This document shows, piece after piece, positions 27,818 through 37,510 of a stretch of 64,000 bases of DNA; within the stretch, counting starts at the first letter, position 1, and each line of letters starts with the position of its first letter. The DNA comes from SP197 sp965242595. GTDB taxonomy: Bacteria; Pseudomonadota; Alphaproteobacteria; SP197. The notes below the pieces were generated by a model, which did not search any database, was not told where the DNA came from, and was given only the letters and a program-made list of their open reading frames with translations. The stretch is from NCBI GenBank assembly GCA_965242595.1, contig OZ251464.1, positions 930,001 through 994,000 of the forward strand, in the 5' to 3' direction. The position numbers were made by a program, and so were the translations under genes.

Positions 27818-28780
27818 ATGGCGCGCAACCGGATCGCATTGATAGGCGCCGGCCAGATCGGCGGCACGCTGGCCCATCTGGTCGGCCTGAAGGGGCTGGG
27901 GGATGCGGTGCTGTTCGATATCGTCGCAGGCGTGCCCCAGGGCAAGGCGCTGGATCTGGCGCAGGCGGGGCCGGTGGAAGGCTTCGACGCGGCCCTGGCC
28001 GGCAGCGGCGATTATGCCGCCATCGCCGGGGCCGATGTGGTCATCGTCACCGCCGGCGTGGCGCGCAAGCCGGGCATGAGCCGCGACGACCTGATCGGCA
28101 TCAACGCCAAAGTCATCGCCCAGGTGGGCGCCGGCATCGCCCGCCACGCGCCGGATGCCTTCGTCATCTGCATCACCAATCCGCTGGATGCCATGGTCTA
28201 TCACCTGCAACGCTCGTCGGGCCTGCCCGCCCGGCGCGTGGTGGGCATGGCCGGGGTGCTGGATGCGGCCCGCTTCCGCAGCTTCCTGGCTGCCGAGCTG
28301 GGGGTGTCGGTGGAGGATGTGCAGGCCATGGTGATGGGCGGCCATGGCGATACCATGGTGCCGCTGGTGCGCTATTCCAGCGTCGGCGGCATCCCCCTGC
28401 CGGATGCGGTGAAGATGGGCTGGCTGACCCAGGCGCGGCTGGACGCCATCGTCCAGCGCACCCGCGACGGCGGCGCCGAAATCGTCGGCCTGCTGAAAAC
28501 CGGCTCGGCCTATTACGCGCCGGCATCCGCCGCCATCGCCATGGCAGAGGCCTACCTGAAAGACCGCAAACGCCTGCTGCCCTGCGCCGCCATGCTGGAA
28601 GGCCAATACGGCGTCCAGGGCCTCTATGTCGGCGTGCCGGCGGTGATCGGCGCCGGCGGCGTGGAACGGGTGCTGGAGATCGCCCTGGACGAAGGCGAAC
28701 AGGCCATGTTCAAACGTTCCGTCCAGGCGGTCCAGAACCTCGTCGCCACCCTCGATTCGGTCCTGGCCACCACCGCTTAG
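27818..28780 (+). CDS. mdh: Malate dehydrogenase
   Basis: A 320-residue LDH-like malate dehydrogenase interconverting malate and oxaloacetate with NAD. It has the nucleotide loop LIGAGQIGGTLA, CITNPLDAMVY, the substrate-binding MAGVLDAARFRSF and the catalytic His in GGHGDTMVPLVRYS. The start ATG follows AAGGAGAGATGCC. It ends the native block; beyond it the base composition drops and an inserted helicase gene begins. Confidence 0.95.
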   Translation: MARNRIALIGAGQIGGTLAHLVGLKGLGDAVLFDIVAGVPQGKALDLAQAGPVEGFDAALAGSGDYAAIAGADVVIVTAGVARKPGMSRDDLIGINAKVIAQVGAGIARHAPDAFVICITNPLDAMVYHLQRSSGLPARRVVGMAGVLDAARFRSFLAAELGVSVEDVQAMVMGGHGDTMVPLVRYSSVGGIPLPDAVKMGWLTQARLDAIVQRTRDGGAEIVGLLKTGSAYYAPASAAIAMAEAYLKDRKRLLPCAAMLEGQYGVQGLYVGVPAVIGAGGVERVLEIALDEGEQAMFKRSVQAVQNLVATLDSVLATTA

Positions 28781-28891
28781 GGCCACCGGCACACGCGAAT
28801 GACCGCCAACGAATCGCCGCCCCGAGATATGCCGCGGCCGTGGCACATGACGACGCTTGACGGCCTGTGCACACGGAATTAGAAAGCGGCA

Positions 28892-30976
28892 ATGGACTAT
28901 CCGCTGAAACACGTCTCCATCCGCGTCCCCTGGCACGACACCGGATGGAATGGGAACGTTTGCGCCGCGCCGCGACTGAATGGCGCCTGCCTCAAGCTCA
29001 AGCGCATTGCGGAAACCCGGGATGACGACGCGGAGCATTCCGTCGCGGGAGAGAGCATCCAGAATCTTTCGCAGGCGCGATGGCCGTCGTGCATCGCCGA
29101 GCGCGCCGCTTTCATGGCGCCCTTCGCGTATGTACGCGAGGCCGATCATCCTTACAACCGTGGCCCTGAGACATCGCACGGTCACTTCAAGCCGACTCCA
29201 CTGCGCCATCCGTCATATTCCGCTCCGGTAGTGCCTTTCGCGTGGATGCTTAGCGAGGCGATGGAGTCTCTTGGTGAAAAGCATGGGTTGGATGTCCAAG
29301 CTGAGCGTGAGCCCGACCTCGGCTTCAAGACACCATGGATTCAGGATCATCGGAATCAGACGGCCTTGCTCGACTGTTTCGCCGATCATCTCAAACCCGA
29401 ACGCTCCCTCTGCTTCTTCTACGCCAAGCAGGCGCCGTTCGTGGAGGACTCGTTCGGTGGCCGCATTCTGATCGGCGTAGGGCGCGTGATGCATATCGGC
29501 GATCTGCGGGAATACGACTACGACACGCAGGATCTCGAAGGGAAGTTGCGCTCAATGTTGTGGGAGCGCATGATTCAGCACTCTATTCGCCCCGACTTCA
29601 AGGATGGTTTCCTGCTGCCGTATCATGCAGCCATCGCTAAGGCGGCTGAAGGTCGGGAGTTCGATCCAGCGGAAATTGCCGCTTTTTCGCCCAGTGACCG
29701 ACTCCTTGAATTCACACACGCTTCGCAGTTGGTCAGCCATGACGGCGCCATTGCGTCGTTGCTCGCTTGCGCCGAATCGCTCCGTAAGGCCAAGGACGCC
29801 CTTCTGCAAGGGCCATGGGACCAGTGCCTGCGGTGGATCGATACACGGCTCGGTGAACTGTGGAAAGCGCGAGGGCCATGCCCCGGACTCGGCTCGGCCC
29901 TGTCTGCGTTCGGACTGGGGTTCGGTACTTTCGTCGCCCGCGCCCTTGCCGAGAAGGCCGGCGACAACGTCGATCCCTGGCCGTTGGTTGCCAAGATGTT
30001 TGCCGAACCCAGGGAGCACCTGCCAGAGCCATTGGCAAGGAGCATCGGCGAGACACTGTGCAAGAAATGGTCCCGGCTGCCCAATGAGCGACGTGCGCTG
30101 CTCAAACTCGCGAGCCGCTTCGAGGTCACCCCGGAGCAGGCGACCACGCTCTATGTCCAGGAGGAACGCGCCGAAGCCGGAATCGACGCCTGCGATGCAG
30201 ATCTTCTGGCCAATCCCTATCTGTTCTACGAACTCACACGCCTGACCGCCGATCCCGTCAGCGTCTGGACCGTGGACCGGGGCGTCTTCCCAAACGAGGT
30301 CGTCCACGAGAAACACCCGCTCCCTGCGCCAACGGCCTTGGATGCCGGAACGGACGCCCGCCGCGTCCGCGCGTTGACGGTCAAGATTCTCGAAGATGCA
30401 GCCAGCAATGGTAGTACGCTCCTCCCGCAAGACCAAGTGGTCCTCGCCATCCGCGAGCTCACCCACCAGCCGCCTTGTCCAGTCGATGCGGATCTGATAA
30501 ACGTCGCCAAGGACAACTTCAAGGGCGCCATTGGAGAGTTCCTCATGACCGACGGCGCTCCGGCCCTTCAGTTGGATAGACTGAGAGAGGCGGGAACGGC
30601 TATCCGCAAGGCGATCAAGAAGCGCATCGAGGGTAAGCGCCTGACCGTCTCGGCCGATTGGCGCAAGCTCCTTGATGAACGCCTTCTTGACTATTCGAAT
30701 GAAATTTCCGATGAATTGAGAAGAACGCGCCCGAGCGGAGAAGGCAGAGGCGTTGAAGGAACTTGCGGAGGCGCGGCTCTCCGTGCTGATCGGCCCGGCC
30801 GGAACCGGCAAGACCACCCTGCTGTCGGTCCTCTGCTCGCACCCGGAAATCGAGATAGGTGGGATCCTGCTTCTTGCGCCGACTGGAAAGGCCCGCGTCC
30901 GTATGGAGCAGTCTGCCAAGAACCTCAAGATCAAGGGTTACACTATCGCCCAATTCCTGAGTCCACACCGCTATGA
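28892..30976 (+). CDS. N-terminal part of a frameshifted RecD-like helicase (unknown N-domain)
   Basis: The first 600 or so residues of a protein whose helicase domain continues in another frame from about 30720; residues after about 609 are out-of-frame translation. The N-terminus (HVSIRVPWHDTGWNG) and segments such as RSLCFFYAKQAPFVED and GRILIGVGRVMHIG recall an uncharacterised domain found on large AAA-family ATPases. Codon use is clearly less GC-biased than in the flanking genes, which suggests horizontal transfer. A weak promoter (TTGACG at 28857, TAGAAA at 28880) precedes it. A two-base deletion in a GA-rich stretch or a one-base insertion near 30719 would explain the break; a sequencing error cannot be excluded. 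Confidence 0.7.
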   Translation: MDYPLKHVSIRVPWHDTGWNGNVCAAPRLNGACLKLKRIAETRDDDAEHSVAGESIQNLSQARWPSCIAERAAFMAPFAYVREADHPYNRGPETSHGHFKPTPLRHPSYSAPVVPFAWMLSEAMESLGEKHGLDVQAEREPDLGFKTPWIQDHRNQTALLDCFADHLKPERSLCFFYAKQAPFVEDSFGGRILIGVGRVMHIGDLREYDYDTQDLEGKLRSMLWERMIQHSIRPDFKDGFLLPYHAAIAKAAEGREFDPAEIAAFSPSDRLLEFTHASQLVSHDGAIASLLACAESLRKAKDALLQGPWDQCLRWIDTRLGELWKARGPCPGLGSALSAFGLGFGTFVARALAEKAGDNVDPWPLVAKMFAEPREHLPEPLARSIGETLCKKWSRLPNERRALLKLASRFEVTPEQATTLYVQEERAEAGIDACDADLLANPYLFYELTRLTADPVSVWTVDRGVFPNEVVHEKHPLPAPTALDAGTDARRVRALTVKILEDAASNGSTLLPQDQVVLAIRELTHQPPCPVDADLINVAKDNFKGAIGEFLMTDGAPALQLDRLREAGTAIRKAIKKRIEGKRLTVSADWRKLLDERLLDYSNEISDELRRTRPSGEGRGVEGTCGGAALRADRPGRNRQDHPAVGPLLAPGNRDRWDPASCADWKGPRPYGAVCQEPQDQGLHYRPIPESTPL

Positions 30977-32636
30977 CGGTGCGACGGGCCGTTATCGCCT
31001 TTCCGATAAACCAACCGACGTTGGTGCGCATACTGTCATCGTTGACGAGGCTTCGATGCTGACCGAAGAGATGTTGGCCGCGCTGATCCAGGCGCTTAAA
31101 GGCGTGCGCCGGCTCATTCTCATCGGTGACCCGCGCCAGCTTCCACCGATCGGCGCCGGCCGACCGTTCGTGGACATCGTCAAACATCTTGCGCCGGAAG
31201 GTGTCACCCAGAAGTTTCCGCGTGTCGGCTCTGGCTATGCGGAATTGACCGTTCGCCGCCGCCAAGCGGGCGAAGATCGCGAGGATCTGCGACTCGCCGA
31301 GTGGTTCAGCGGTTCGCCGATTGCGGCGGGTGAGGACGATGTTTTTGACAAGGTGACGGGCCCTGATGAACACCAGAGCATCCGCTTCATCCGATGGGAT
31401 ACCGCTGAAGAAATGCGCTCGCGTCTCATCGACGTATTGGTGAGGGAACTACAACTTGTTGGTGGAGACGATATCGCAGGCTTCGATGCCACGCTTGGCG
31501 GTGTGGCTTGGAATGATATGCGTTTCTTCAACCCTCGCAGGGGCGAGCACGACGGTGCGGCGGAGGCGGCCGAAAGCTGGCAGATACTCTCGCCGGTACG
31601 GTCGGCAGCCCACGGCGTACCTGATCTGAATCGGCTCATTCACAAGCAGTTCCGACAATCAATGGTCGATGCCGCACGCAAGGAAGGGTGGCAGCGCAAA
31701 ATCCCCAAGCCCATGGGATCGGAGGAGATAGTTTACGGAGACAAGGTCATTAACCTTATCAATACCGACTCCAATCTCCCAAGGAATAAGCATCGCCGGA
31801 TTTACCCGGAGAAGAATGATCCCTATATCGCCAACGGCGAGATCGGTATGGCTGTTGGTTATTTCCGGCGGCGAGGGAAGTACGATTTCCGCTGGAAACT
31901 CGAAGTCGAGTTTTCTTCTCAACCGGGCTTCAAGTACGACTTCACTAGTCAAGATTTTGCGGAAGAAGGAAACCCAGTCCTTGAACTCGCTTACGCGCTG
32001 ACGGTCCATAAATCTCAAGGCAGCCAGTTCGACACCGTCATCCTCGTGTTGCCAAATCCTTGCCGTCTTCTCTCTCGCGAACTGTTGTACACCGCGCTCA
32101 CGCGCCAAAAGAATCGGATCGTCATCCTGCACCAGGGCCCGCAAACCGAACTGCGCAAGTATTCCTTGGACGACCACTCCGAAACAGCGCGACGCTTGAC
32201 GAACCTCTTTGTTAATCCGTCGCCCGTTAAGATCGATGACATCCTCTTCGAGAGCCATTTGGTCCACCGTACTAAGCGCGGTGATATGGTGCGCTCAAAA
32301 TCTGAAGTGATCGTCGCTAATTGTCTTCACGATTACGACATCGAGTATAGCTACGAACGGCCGCTCAGCATCGAGGGTGTCACCAAATATCCTGATTTCA
32401 CCATTGAAGATATGGAATCGGGGATGACGTTCTATTGGGAGCACTGCGGGATGCTGCATGTGCCCAGCTACCGACATCGGTGGGAAGAGAAACTCACGTG
32501 GTACCGATCCCACGGTATTGTGCCGCTGGAGGAAGGGGACGGCGAGAAAGGCACGCTGATCGTTACGCGCGACGAAGCGAATGGAAGTATCGACTCCGAG
32601 AAAATCAATGCCATCATTACAAGTATGCTCAGTTGA
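30753..32636 (+). CDS. RecD-like SF1 helicase with C-terminal PD-(D/E)XK-like nuclease domain
   Basis: The second part of the split helicase gene; sense frame begins at 30720 (EERARAEKAEALKELAEAR), and TTG 30753 is the first usable start. Helicase motifs are in order: Walker A VLIGPAGTGKTT (about residue 11), Walker B VIVDEASML, LIGDPRQLPPIGAG, ALTVHKSQGSQFDTV and LLYTALTRQKNRIVIL (AAA_30 plus UvrD_C_2 type). The last 110 residues contain RSKSEVIVANCLHDYDIEY, KYPDFTI and FYWEHCGML, an arrangement of Glu, Asp and Glu-x-His residues like a restriction-endonuclease fold. Together this suggests DNA processing, possibly phage defence; the latter is inference. The N-terminal domain is encoded upstream in a different frame. 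Confidence 0.8.
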   Translation: MKELAEARLSVLIGPAGTGKTTLLSVLCSHPEIEIGGILLLAPTGKARVRMEQSAKNLKIKGYTIAQFLSPHRYDGATGRYRLSDKPTDVGAHTVIVDEASMLTEEMLAALIQALKGVRRLILIGDPRQLPPIGAGRPFVDIVKHLAPEGVTQKFPRVGSGYAELTVRRRQAGEDREDLRLAEWFSGSPIAAGEDDVFDKVTGPDEHQSIRFIRWDTAEEMRSRLIDVLVRELQLVGGDDIAGFDATLGGVAWNDMRFFNPRRGEHDGAAEAAESWQILSPVRSAAHGVPDLNRLIHKQFRQSMVDAARKEGWQRKIPKPMGSEEIVYGDKVINLINTDSNLPRNKHRRIYPEKNDPYIANGEIGMAVGYFRRRGKYDFRWKLEVEFSSQPGFKYDFTSQDFAEEGNPVLELAYALTVHKSQGSQFDTVILVLPNPCRLLSRELLYTALTRQKNRIVILHQGPQTELRKYSLDDHSETARRLTNLFVNPSPVKIDDILFESHLVHRTKRGDMVRSKSEVIVANCLHDYDIEYSYERPLSIEGVTKYPDFTIEDMESGMTFYWEHCGMLHVPSYRHRWEEKLTWYRSHGIVPLEEGDGEKGTLIVTRDEANGSIDSEKINAIITSMLS

Positions 32637-32917
32637 TATTCACTGATTCCTACTATTTTCAGCTTGTTACCCATCCAAATGGTTGTTTGGACTCAAGCGC
32701 CGCGCCATCACCGCCATCTGCACACACCTCGGCGATGCTATTCTGCAACGCACTGCCGCCTGTCTATGCGCCCCATGACTCTCGTGGGTGGACGCTGCGT
32801 GGAGAGGGCTGGCCGAGTGCCTTGATGCTCTTCTACAAACGATTCCACAAACCGCTTGCCGCCGCCCCCAGGCGCGGCTAGCTTGCATCCCGAAACCCGT
32901 TCGACAGGAGGTGCAAT

Positions 32918-33397
32918 ATGCTCCCACGACGCAAACTTGCCGGCTGGCTGGCCGCTCTGCTGGCGGCCGCCTGCCTGGTTCCGCTCCCGGCCCCGGCCGA
33001 AGAGCCCCATCACGGCACCGCCGAAGAGGCCCAGGCCATGGTGGCCGACGCCATCGCCTATTACGACGAGATGGGCGAGGAGGCGGCCCTGGCCCGTTTC
33101 ACCCACGACCCGGCGCCGCGCTTCCTCGATGGCGACCTCTATGTCTTCGTGCTCAGCACGGAAGGCGTCTCGCTGGCCCATGGCGCCATCCCGTCGCTGG
33201 TCGGCAGCGACCTCTCCGATCTGCGCGATGTGGACGGCAAGGCGCTGATGCGCGAGATGCTGGCGATGGCGAGCGCGGAAGGCGCCTGGGTGGATTACAA
33301 ATGGATGAACCCGGTCACCGGCGCCATCGAGCCGAAATCCAGCTGGGTGCGCCGCCACAACGGCCGCATCTTCGGCGTCGGCATCTACCGGCCCTGA
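32918..33397 (+). CDS. Secreted single-Cache-domain protein
   Basis: A 159-residue protein with a signal peptide (basic MLPRRK, hydrophobic core, APAEE cleavage region) followed by one Cache-type sensor domain. Typical segments are EEAQAMVADAIAYY, DLYVFVLSTEGVSLAHG and DYKWMNPVTGAIEPKSSWV. Such stand-alone periplasmic Cache proteins probably bind a small ligand but lack an output domain. The ATG follows AGGAGGTGCAAT. The 280 bp upstream (32637-32917) show no convincing gene. Confidence 0.85.
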   Translation: MLPRRKLAGWLAALLAAACLVPLPAPAEEPHHGTAEEAQAMVADAIAYYDEMGEEAALARFTHDPAPRFLDGDLYVFVLSTEGVSLAHGAIPSLVGSDLSDLRDVDGKALMREMLAMASAEGAWVDYKWMNPVTGAIEPKSSWVRRHNGRIFGVGIYRP

Positions 33398-33420
33398 GCG
33401 CACGCGCCGCCGGGGGCAGC

Positions 33421-34659
33421 GTGACAGGCCGCACCGGCGCCGGCCAGGGCGCTGTGGATTGGCGCCCAGGCGCCGCCCGCCGCCCGATCGATCTGGAACG
33501 CATGCTGCATTACCGGCTGCGCCGGTTGCAGCACCGGATCGCGGGCGAGGGCTGCGCGGGGGCGCTGCTGCTGGGCGTCCACAATCTGCGCTATGCCACC
33601 GGCACGCTGCGCTCCGGCATCTACAACGCCCATAAGCCGTCGCGGGCCGCCTTCGTCCCGGTCTCGGGCCTGGCCACCGCCTTCGATTGGTTCCACCCCG
33701 GCAACCCGCACCCGGTGCCCAGCACCGTGGGCGAGCTGCGGCCCATGCCCATCTTCGCCTATTTCCCCAGCGGCGAGCGCGCCCGGGCCAGGCTGCGCTC
33801 CCTGGCCGGCCAGGTGGCGGAGCTGGCGCGGGCCGCCGGCGGGGCGCGCATCGCGCTGGATATCTCCGATCCCGGCCTGGTTCACGCGCTGGAGGCGGAA
33901 GGCCTTGCCGTGGTCTCGGCCGACCGGGCGGTCGAGCTGGCGACCGCCATCAAGAATCAGGACGAAATCGCCTGCCTGGCCGATGCCTGCGACATCGCCG
34001 GCGTCGCCATGGCGGCGCTCCGCAAGGCGCTGGCGCCGGGCATGACCGAGGCCGAAGCGCTGGCGATCCTGAACGGCACCAACACCGCCCATGGCGGCGA
34101 ATGGCAGGAATACAAGCTGCTGGCCTCGGGCCAGCGCATCAATCCCTGGCAGCAGGAGGCCAGCTGCCGCCGCATCCGCCCCGGCGAGCTGGTGGCCTTC
34201 GATTGTGGCATGATCGGCCCCCACGGCTACAGCGCCGATGTCTCGCGCACCTTCCTGTGCCGCCCGGCCAGGCCCAGCCCGGCCCAAAGGCGGCTTTATG
34301 CCCTGGCGGTTGAAAACATCGAGCACAATCTGGCGCTGGTGAAGCCGGGCCTCTCCTTCGAAGATTTCTCCAAAGGCTGCTGGCCCTATCCTCAGGAGTT
34401 TCTAAGGCATCGCTACGATGTCATGGCCCATGGCGTCGGCATGGGCGACGAATGGCCGGGCATCCCCTGGCCCTGCGACTGGCACGAACAGGGCTATGAC
34501 GGCGAGCTGCAGGAAAACATGGTGCTCTGCATTGAAAGCTTCATCGGTTCCGAACATGGCGGCGAGGGCGTGAAGCTGGAACAGCAGGTGGCGGTCACCG
34601 CCAGCGGCTATCGGCTGCTTTCCACCTTCCCCTGGGAGGAAGATCTCCGCCCCGGCTGA
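33421..34659 (+). CDS. M24-family metallopeptidase-fold protein (DddP/Xaa-Pro peptidase-like)
   Basis: A 412-residue protein with a creatinase-like N-terminal domain and a pita-bread catalytic domain. Metal ligands are visible in FDCGMIGPHGYSADVSRTF, MAHGVGMGDEWPGI, CIESFIGSEHGGEGVKLEQQ. The C-terminal part resembles DddP, the M24-fold dimethylsulfoniopropionate lyase, but also other M24 proteins, so lyase activity is only one possibility. It starts at GTG 33421 after a G-rich stretch; ATG 33502 is an alternative. Neighbours for quaternary-amine breakdown make a related small-molecule role plausible. Confidence 0.8.
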   Translation: MTGRTGAGQGAVDWRPGAARRPIDLERMLHYRLRRLQHRIAGEGCAGALLLGVHNLRYATGTLRSGIYNAHKPSRAAFVPVSGLATAFDWFHPGNPHPVPSTVGELRPMPIFAYFPSGERARARLRSLAGQVAELARAAGGARIALDISDPGLVHALEAEGLAVVSADRAVELATAIKNQDEIACLADACDIAGVAMAALRKALAPGMTEAEALAILNGTNTAHGGEWQEYKLLASGQRINPWQQEASCRRIRPGELVAFDCGMIGPHGYSADVSRTFLCRPARPSPAQRRLYALAVENIEHNLALVKPGLSFEDFSKGCWPYPQEFLRHRYDVMAHGVGMGDEWPGIPWPCDWHEQGYDGELQENMVLCIESFIGSEHGGEGVKLEQQVAVTASGYRLLSTFPWEEDLRPG

Positions 34660-34677
34660 CGCTTGCCGCCGCCGGCT

Positions 34678-35829
34678 TCAGCCCATGAAATCCGCCACCA
34701 GGCGTGAGAAATGCTGCGTCGCCCCGTCCCAATAGGGCGAAAGCGTGCCACCGTCGAAGCCCGGCGAACTGCGCGCCCCCTGCATGTTCTCCACGATCTC
34801 GAAATCTTCGGTGTTGAGCTCGTTCCACATGTCGTAAACCGCCTGGCGGCCTTCGGCATAGGCCGGATGGCTGGCCGCCTCGCCCACGAAATACATGTGG
34901 ATATGCTCGATGGTGCGGTCGGGCGCCAGCGCGTGCAGCTGGAAGATCGCCATCTGATCGGGCCAGATCTGGATGGCGGTGGTCGGGAACAGGTGGAAAT
35001 ACCATTCGGTTCTGGCGCCCTCTTCGTCCAGGCCGGGGTAGAACGGCATGCCCAGCCCGCGCCCCTCCTGGGGGCTTGCGATCCGCGATGTGTTGTGAAA
35101 CCACGGCCCTTCGGTTTCCACGGCGCGCCGGGTCGCAAGGGGCGTGAACCGTTCCAGCTTGGGATGGACGGAAGGGACATGGTAGGCGTCGTAGAAGTTC
35201 TCGTATATCAGCTTCCAGTTGCCCTTCACGTCGAAATCCAGCCTGCCGGCATAGGCCAGCGCGCTGAAATCGTAGGCCGCGGTGCGCCTGGCAAAGGGCC
35301 GCCAATGCTCTTCGAAAGGCGGCGCGGTGCCGGAAAGATCGACGAAGATCAGGTCGTTCCACAGCGCATGGCGGACAGGCACCAGCCCCGGCGCATCGGG
35401 GCCGGGCCGGTTGTCATGGCGCCCGCCGCCATAGAAATGCGGCCGCGCGCGCAGCTTGCCGTCCAGCCCATAGCTCCAGCCATGATAGGGGCAGGTCAGC
35501 AGCTGGCGGTCGCGGCAGGGCGCGGCCACCATCACCGCGCCGCGATGGCGGCAGACATTGTGAAAGACGCGGATGGCGCCCTCGCGGTCGCGCAGGATCG
35601 CCAGCGGCATCCCGGCCACCTCCACCGGGCAGGCATCGCCCCGGCCAGTGACATCGTGGCAAAAGCCGGCCAGCATCCAGGTGCGGGCGAAGATGCGCTC
35701 GCGCTCCGCCTGCAACCAGGCGGGGCTGGTGTAGCACGGATTGGGAAGGCCGCTGCCCTGCCCGCCGGGCGCATCGAAGCGGGCCAGCACCTCGTCGCTC
35801 AATATATCGCGGGTGAACGCGCCATCCAT
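34678..35829 (-). CDS. Rieske non-haem iron ring-hydroxylating-type oxygenase
   Basis: A 383-residue oxygenase alpha subunit. The Rieske cluster ligands are in NVCRHRGAVM and CPYHGWSYGLDG. The mononuclear iron site follows in NWKLIYENFYDAYHVPSVHP (Asp-x2-His-x4-His pattern). This layout is shared by demethylating oxygenases such as glycine betaine and carnitine monooxygenases. The start ATG gives MDGAFTRDILSDEV. It is divergent from an MttB-family methyltransferase gene 148 bp away, which fits quaternary-amine catabolism. No reductase gene is adjacent. Confidence 0.87.
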   Translation of the reverse strand: MDGAFTRDILSDEVLARFDAPGGQGSGLPNPCYTSPAWLQAERERIFARTWMLAGFCHDVTGRGDACPVEVAGMPLAILRDREGAIRVFHNVCRHRGAVMVAAPCRDRQLLTCPYHGWSYGLDGKLRARPHFYGGGRHDNRPGPDAPGLVPVRHALWNDLIFVDLSGTAPPFEEHWRPFARRTAAYDFSALAYAGRLDFDVKGNWKLIYENFYDAYHVPSVHPKLERFTPLATRRAVETEGPWFHNTSRIASPQEGRGLGMPFYPGLDEEGARTEWYFHLFPTTAIQIWPDQMAIFQLHALAPDRTIEHIHMYFVGEAASHPAYAEGRQAVYDMWNELNTEDFEIVENMQGARSSPGFDGGTLSPYWDGATQHFSRLVADFMG

Positions 35830-35977
35830 GGCTTCCTCCCCCTGCCGTCCGGCCCAGCATAGCCGCCCTCGCCCCGTGTCTCTACCCCCGGGCGCGTCCC
35901 AGGTGTGTCCCAGGCGTATTATTGACTCGAACCCGCCGCTCCTCTCACATGATCGCCAGCCTTCGGGAGGAAGCGAG

Positions 35978-37510
35978 ATGGCGCAGGCGGCGGGAAAACG
36001 GCGCGGCGGGCGCGCGGCCAGGCGCAAAGAGCGCACCGACGCCCCCATCGTTCAGAAGCGCTACATCACCCGCGAGATCCCGGTCTATGAGCTGCTGGAC
36101 AAGGCCGGCATCGACCTGCTGCACCACACCTCCATGCAGATTCTGGAGGAGATCGGCATCGACTTCCGCGACCGGGCCGCCCTGGCCGACTGGAAGGAGG
36201 CTGGCGCCGACGTGAAGGGCTGGCGCGTGCACATCCCACGCGGCCTGATCGAGGAAAAGCTGGCCCTGGTGCCGTCCAGCTACACCCAGCATGCGCGCAA
36301 TCCGGAACGCAGCGTCGTCGTCGGCGGCGATTGCACCGTGTTCGCGCCCACCTTCGGCTCTCCCTTCGTGCGCGATTTCGAAGGCCGGCGCCGCTATGCC
36401 ACCCTGGACGACCTGCAAAACTTCATCAAGCTCGCCTATATGACGCCGGAGCTCCACCACAGCGGCGGCGCCATCTGCGAGCCGGTGGACGTGCCGGTGC
36501 CCAAACGCCATCTCGATATCGTCTATAGCCACATCAAATATTCCGACAAACCCTTCATGGGCGTGCAGTCGGCGCCGGAGCGCGCCCTGGATTCCTGCCG
36601 CATGTGCGAAATTCTGTTCGGCGCCGATTTCATCCGCCGCAACACGGTGATGACCTCGGTGGTGAACTGCAACTCGCCCCTGGTGTGGGATGCTTCCATG
36701 CTGGGCGCGCTGCGCCATTACGCCCGCCACAATCAGGCGGTGCTGGTCACGCCCTTCATCATGGCAGGCGCCATGGCGCCGGTGGCGACGGCGGGCGCCA
36801 TCGCCCAGCTGAACGCCGAGGTCACGGCCGGGCTGGCCTATTCCCAGCTGGTGCGGCCCGGCGTGCCCATGGTCTATAGCAGCTTTCTGTCCACCGTTTC
36901 CATGCAGTCCGGCGCGCCGATGATGGGCACGCCGGAAACCTGGCAGATGATCTATGTCGTCGGCCAGCTGGCCCGGCGCTATCGGGTGCCGATGCGTTCC
37001 GGAGGCATGTTGAACGGCGCCAAAATCGCCGATGCCCAGGCGGCCTACGAATCGGTCCAGACCATGAACGCAACCCTGCTGGCCGGCACCAATTTCGTGC
37101 TGCACGCCGCCGGCTGGCTGGAGGCGGGGCTGGCGGCGGGCTATGGCAAATTCGTCATGGACAGCGAGCAGATCGCCATGATGCAGAACTTCTGCTCCGC
37201 GCTCGATCTTTCCGAAAACGGGCTGGCCATGGAGGCGATGCGCGAGGTCGGCCCCGGCAATCATTATCTGGGCTGCGCCCACACGCGCCGCAACTATCTG
37301 GGCGGCTTTTTCATCCCCGCCGTGGCCGACAACAACAGCTTCGAACAATGGCAGGCCGAGGGCAGCAAAAGCCACGAGCAGCGCGCCGTAGAGATCGCGC
37401 AGCGCCAGCTGCAACGCTATCGGGCGCCGCCGCTGGATGCGGCCACCGAAGAGGCGCTGCTGGCCTTCATGGCCCGGCGCAGGGCCGAGCTTCCCGATAC
37501 GGTAGGGTGA
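35978..37510 (+). CDS. MttB-family (trimethylamine methyltransferase-like) methyltransferase
   Basis: A 510-residue TIM-barrel protein of the MttB superfamily. The frame has no in-frame TAG, so it is a non-pyrrolysine homologue; characterised members demethylate glycine betaine or related quaternary amines. Family segments are HTSMQILEEIGIDF, GGAICEPVDVPV, and a C-terminal GPGNHYLGCAHTRRNY. The first 20 residues are a basic tail. The ATG follows GGGAGGAAGCGAG. The stop overlaps the start of the EamA-type transporter (TGATG). No corrinoid protein gene is visible nearby. Confidence 0.88.
   Translation: MAQAAGKRRGGRAARRKERTDAPIVQKRYITREIPVYELLDKAGIDLLHHTSMQILEEIGIDFRDRAALADWKEAGADVKGWRVHIPRGLIEEKLALVPSSYTQHARNPERSVVVGGDCTVFAPTFGSPFVRDFEGRRRYATLDDLQNFIKLAYMTPELHHSGGAICEPVDVPVPKRHLDIVYSHIKYSDKPFMGVQSAPERALDSCRMCEILFGADFIRRNTVMTSVVNCNSPLVWDASMLGALRHYARHNQAVLVTPFIMAGAMAPVATAGAIAQLNAEVTAGLAYSQLVRPGVPMVYSSFLSTVSMQSGAPMMGTPETWQMIYVVGQLARRYRVPMRSGGMLNGAKIADAQAAYESVQTMNATLLAGTNFVLHAAGWLEAGLAAGYGKFVMDSEQIAMMQNFCSALDLSENGLAMEAMREVGPGNHYLGCAHTRRNYLGGFFIPAVADNNSFEQWQAEGSKSHEQRAVEIAQRQLQRYRAPPLDAATEEALLAFMARRRAELPDTVG

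Noticed and set aside
32807..32850. Sequence GGAGAGGGCTGGCCGAGTGC resembling the start of a tRNA-Ser
   Set aside because: No matching anticodon stem, T-arm or acceptor-stem partner follows; probably chance, at most a small tRNA fragment at an island edge.
32637..32917. Possible gene between the helicase and Cache genes
   Set aside because: Short frames only, interrupted by stops, with no ribosome-binding site or recognisable family; treated as intergenic DNA.
33421..34659. Firm assignment as DMSP lyase DddP
   Set aside because: The similarity is at the level of the M24 fold and general motifs; no DMSP-specific residues could be verified.
35978..37510. Pyrrolysine-containing trimethylamine methyltransferase
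   Set aside because: There is no in-frame TAG and no pyl genes are in the window; it belongs to the non-pyrrolysine MttB group.
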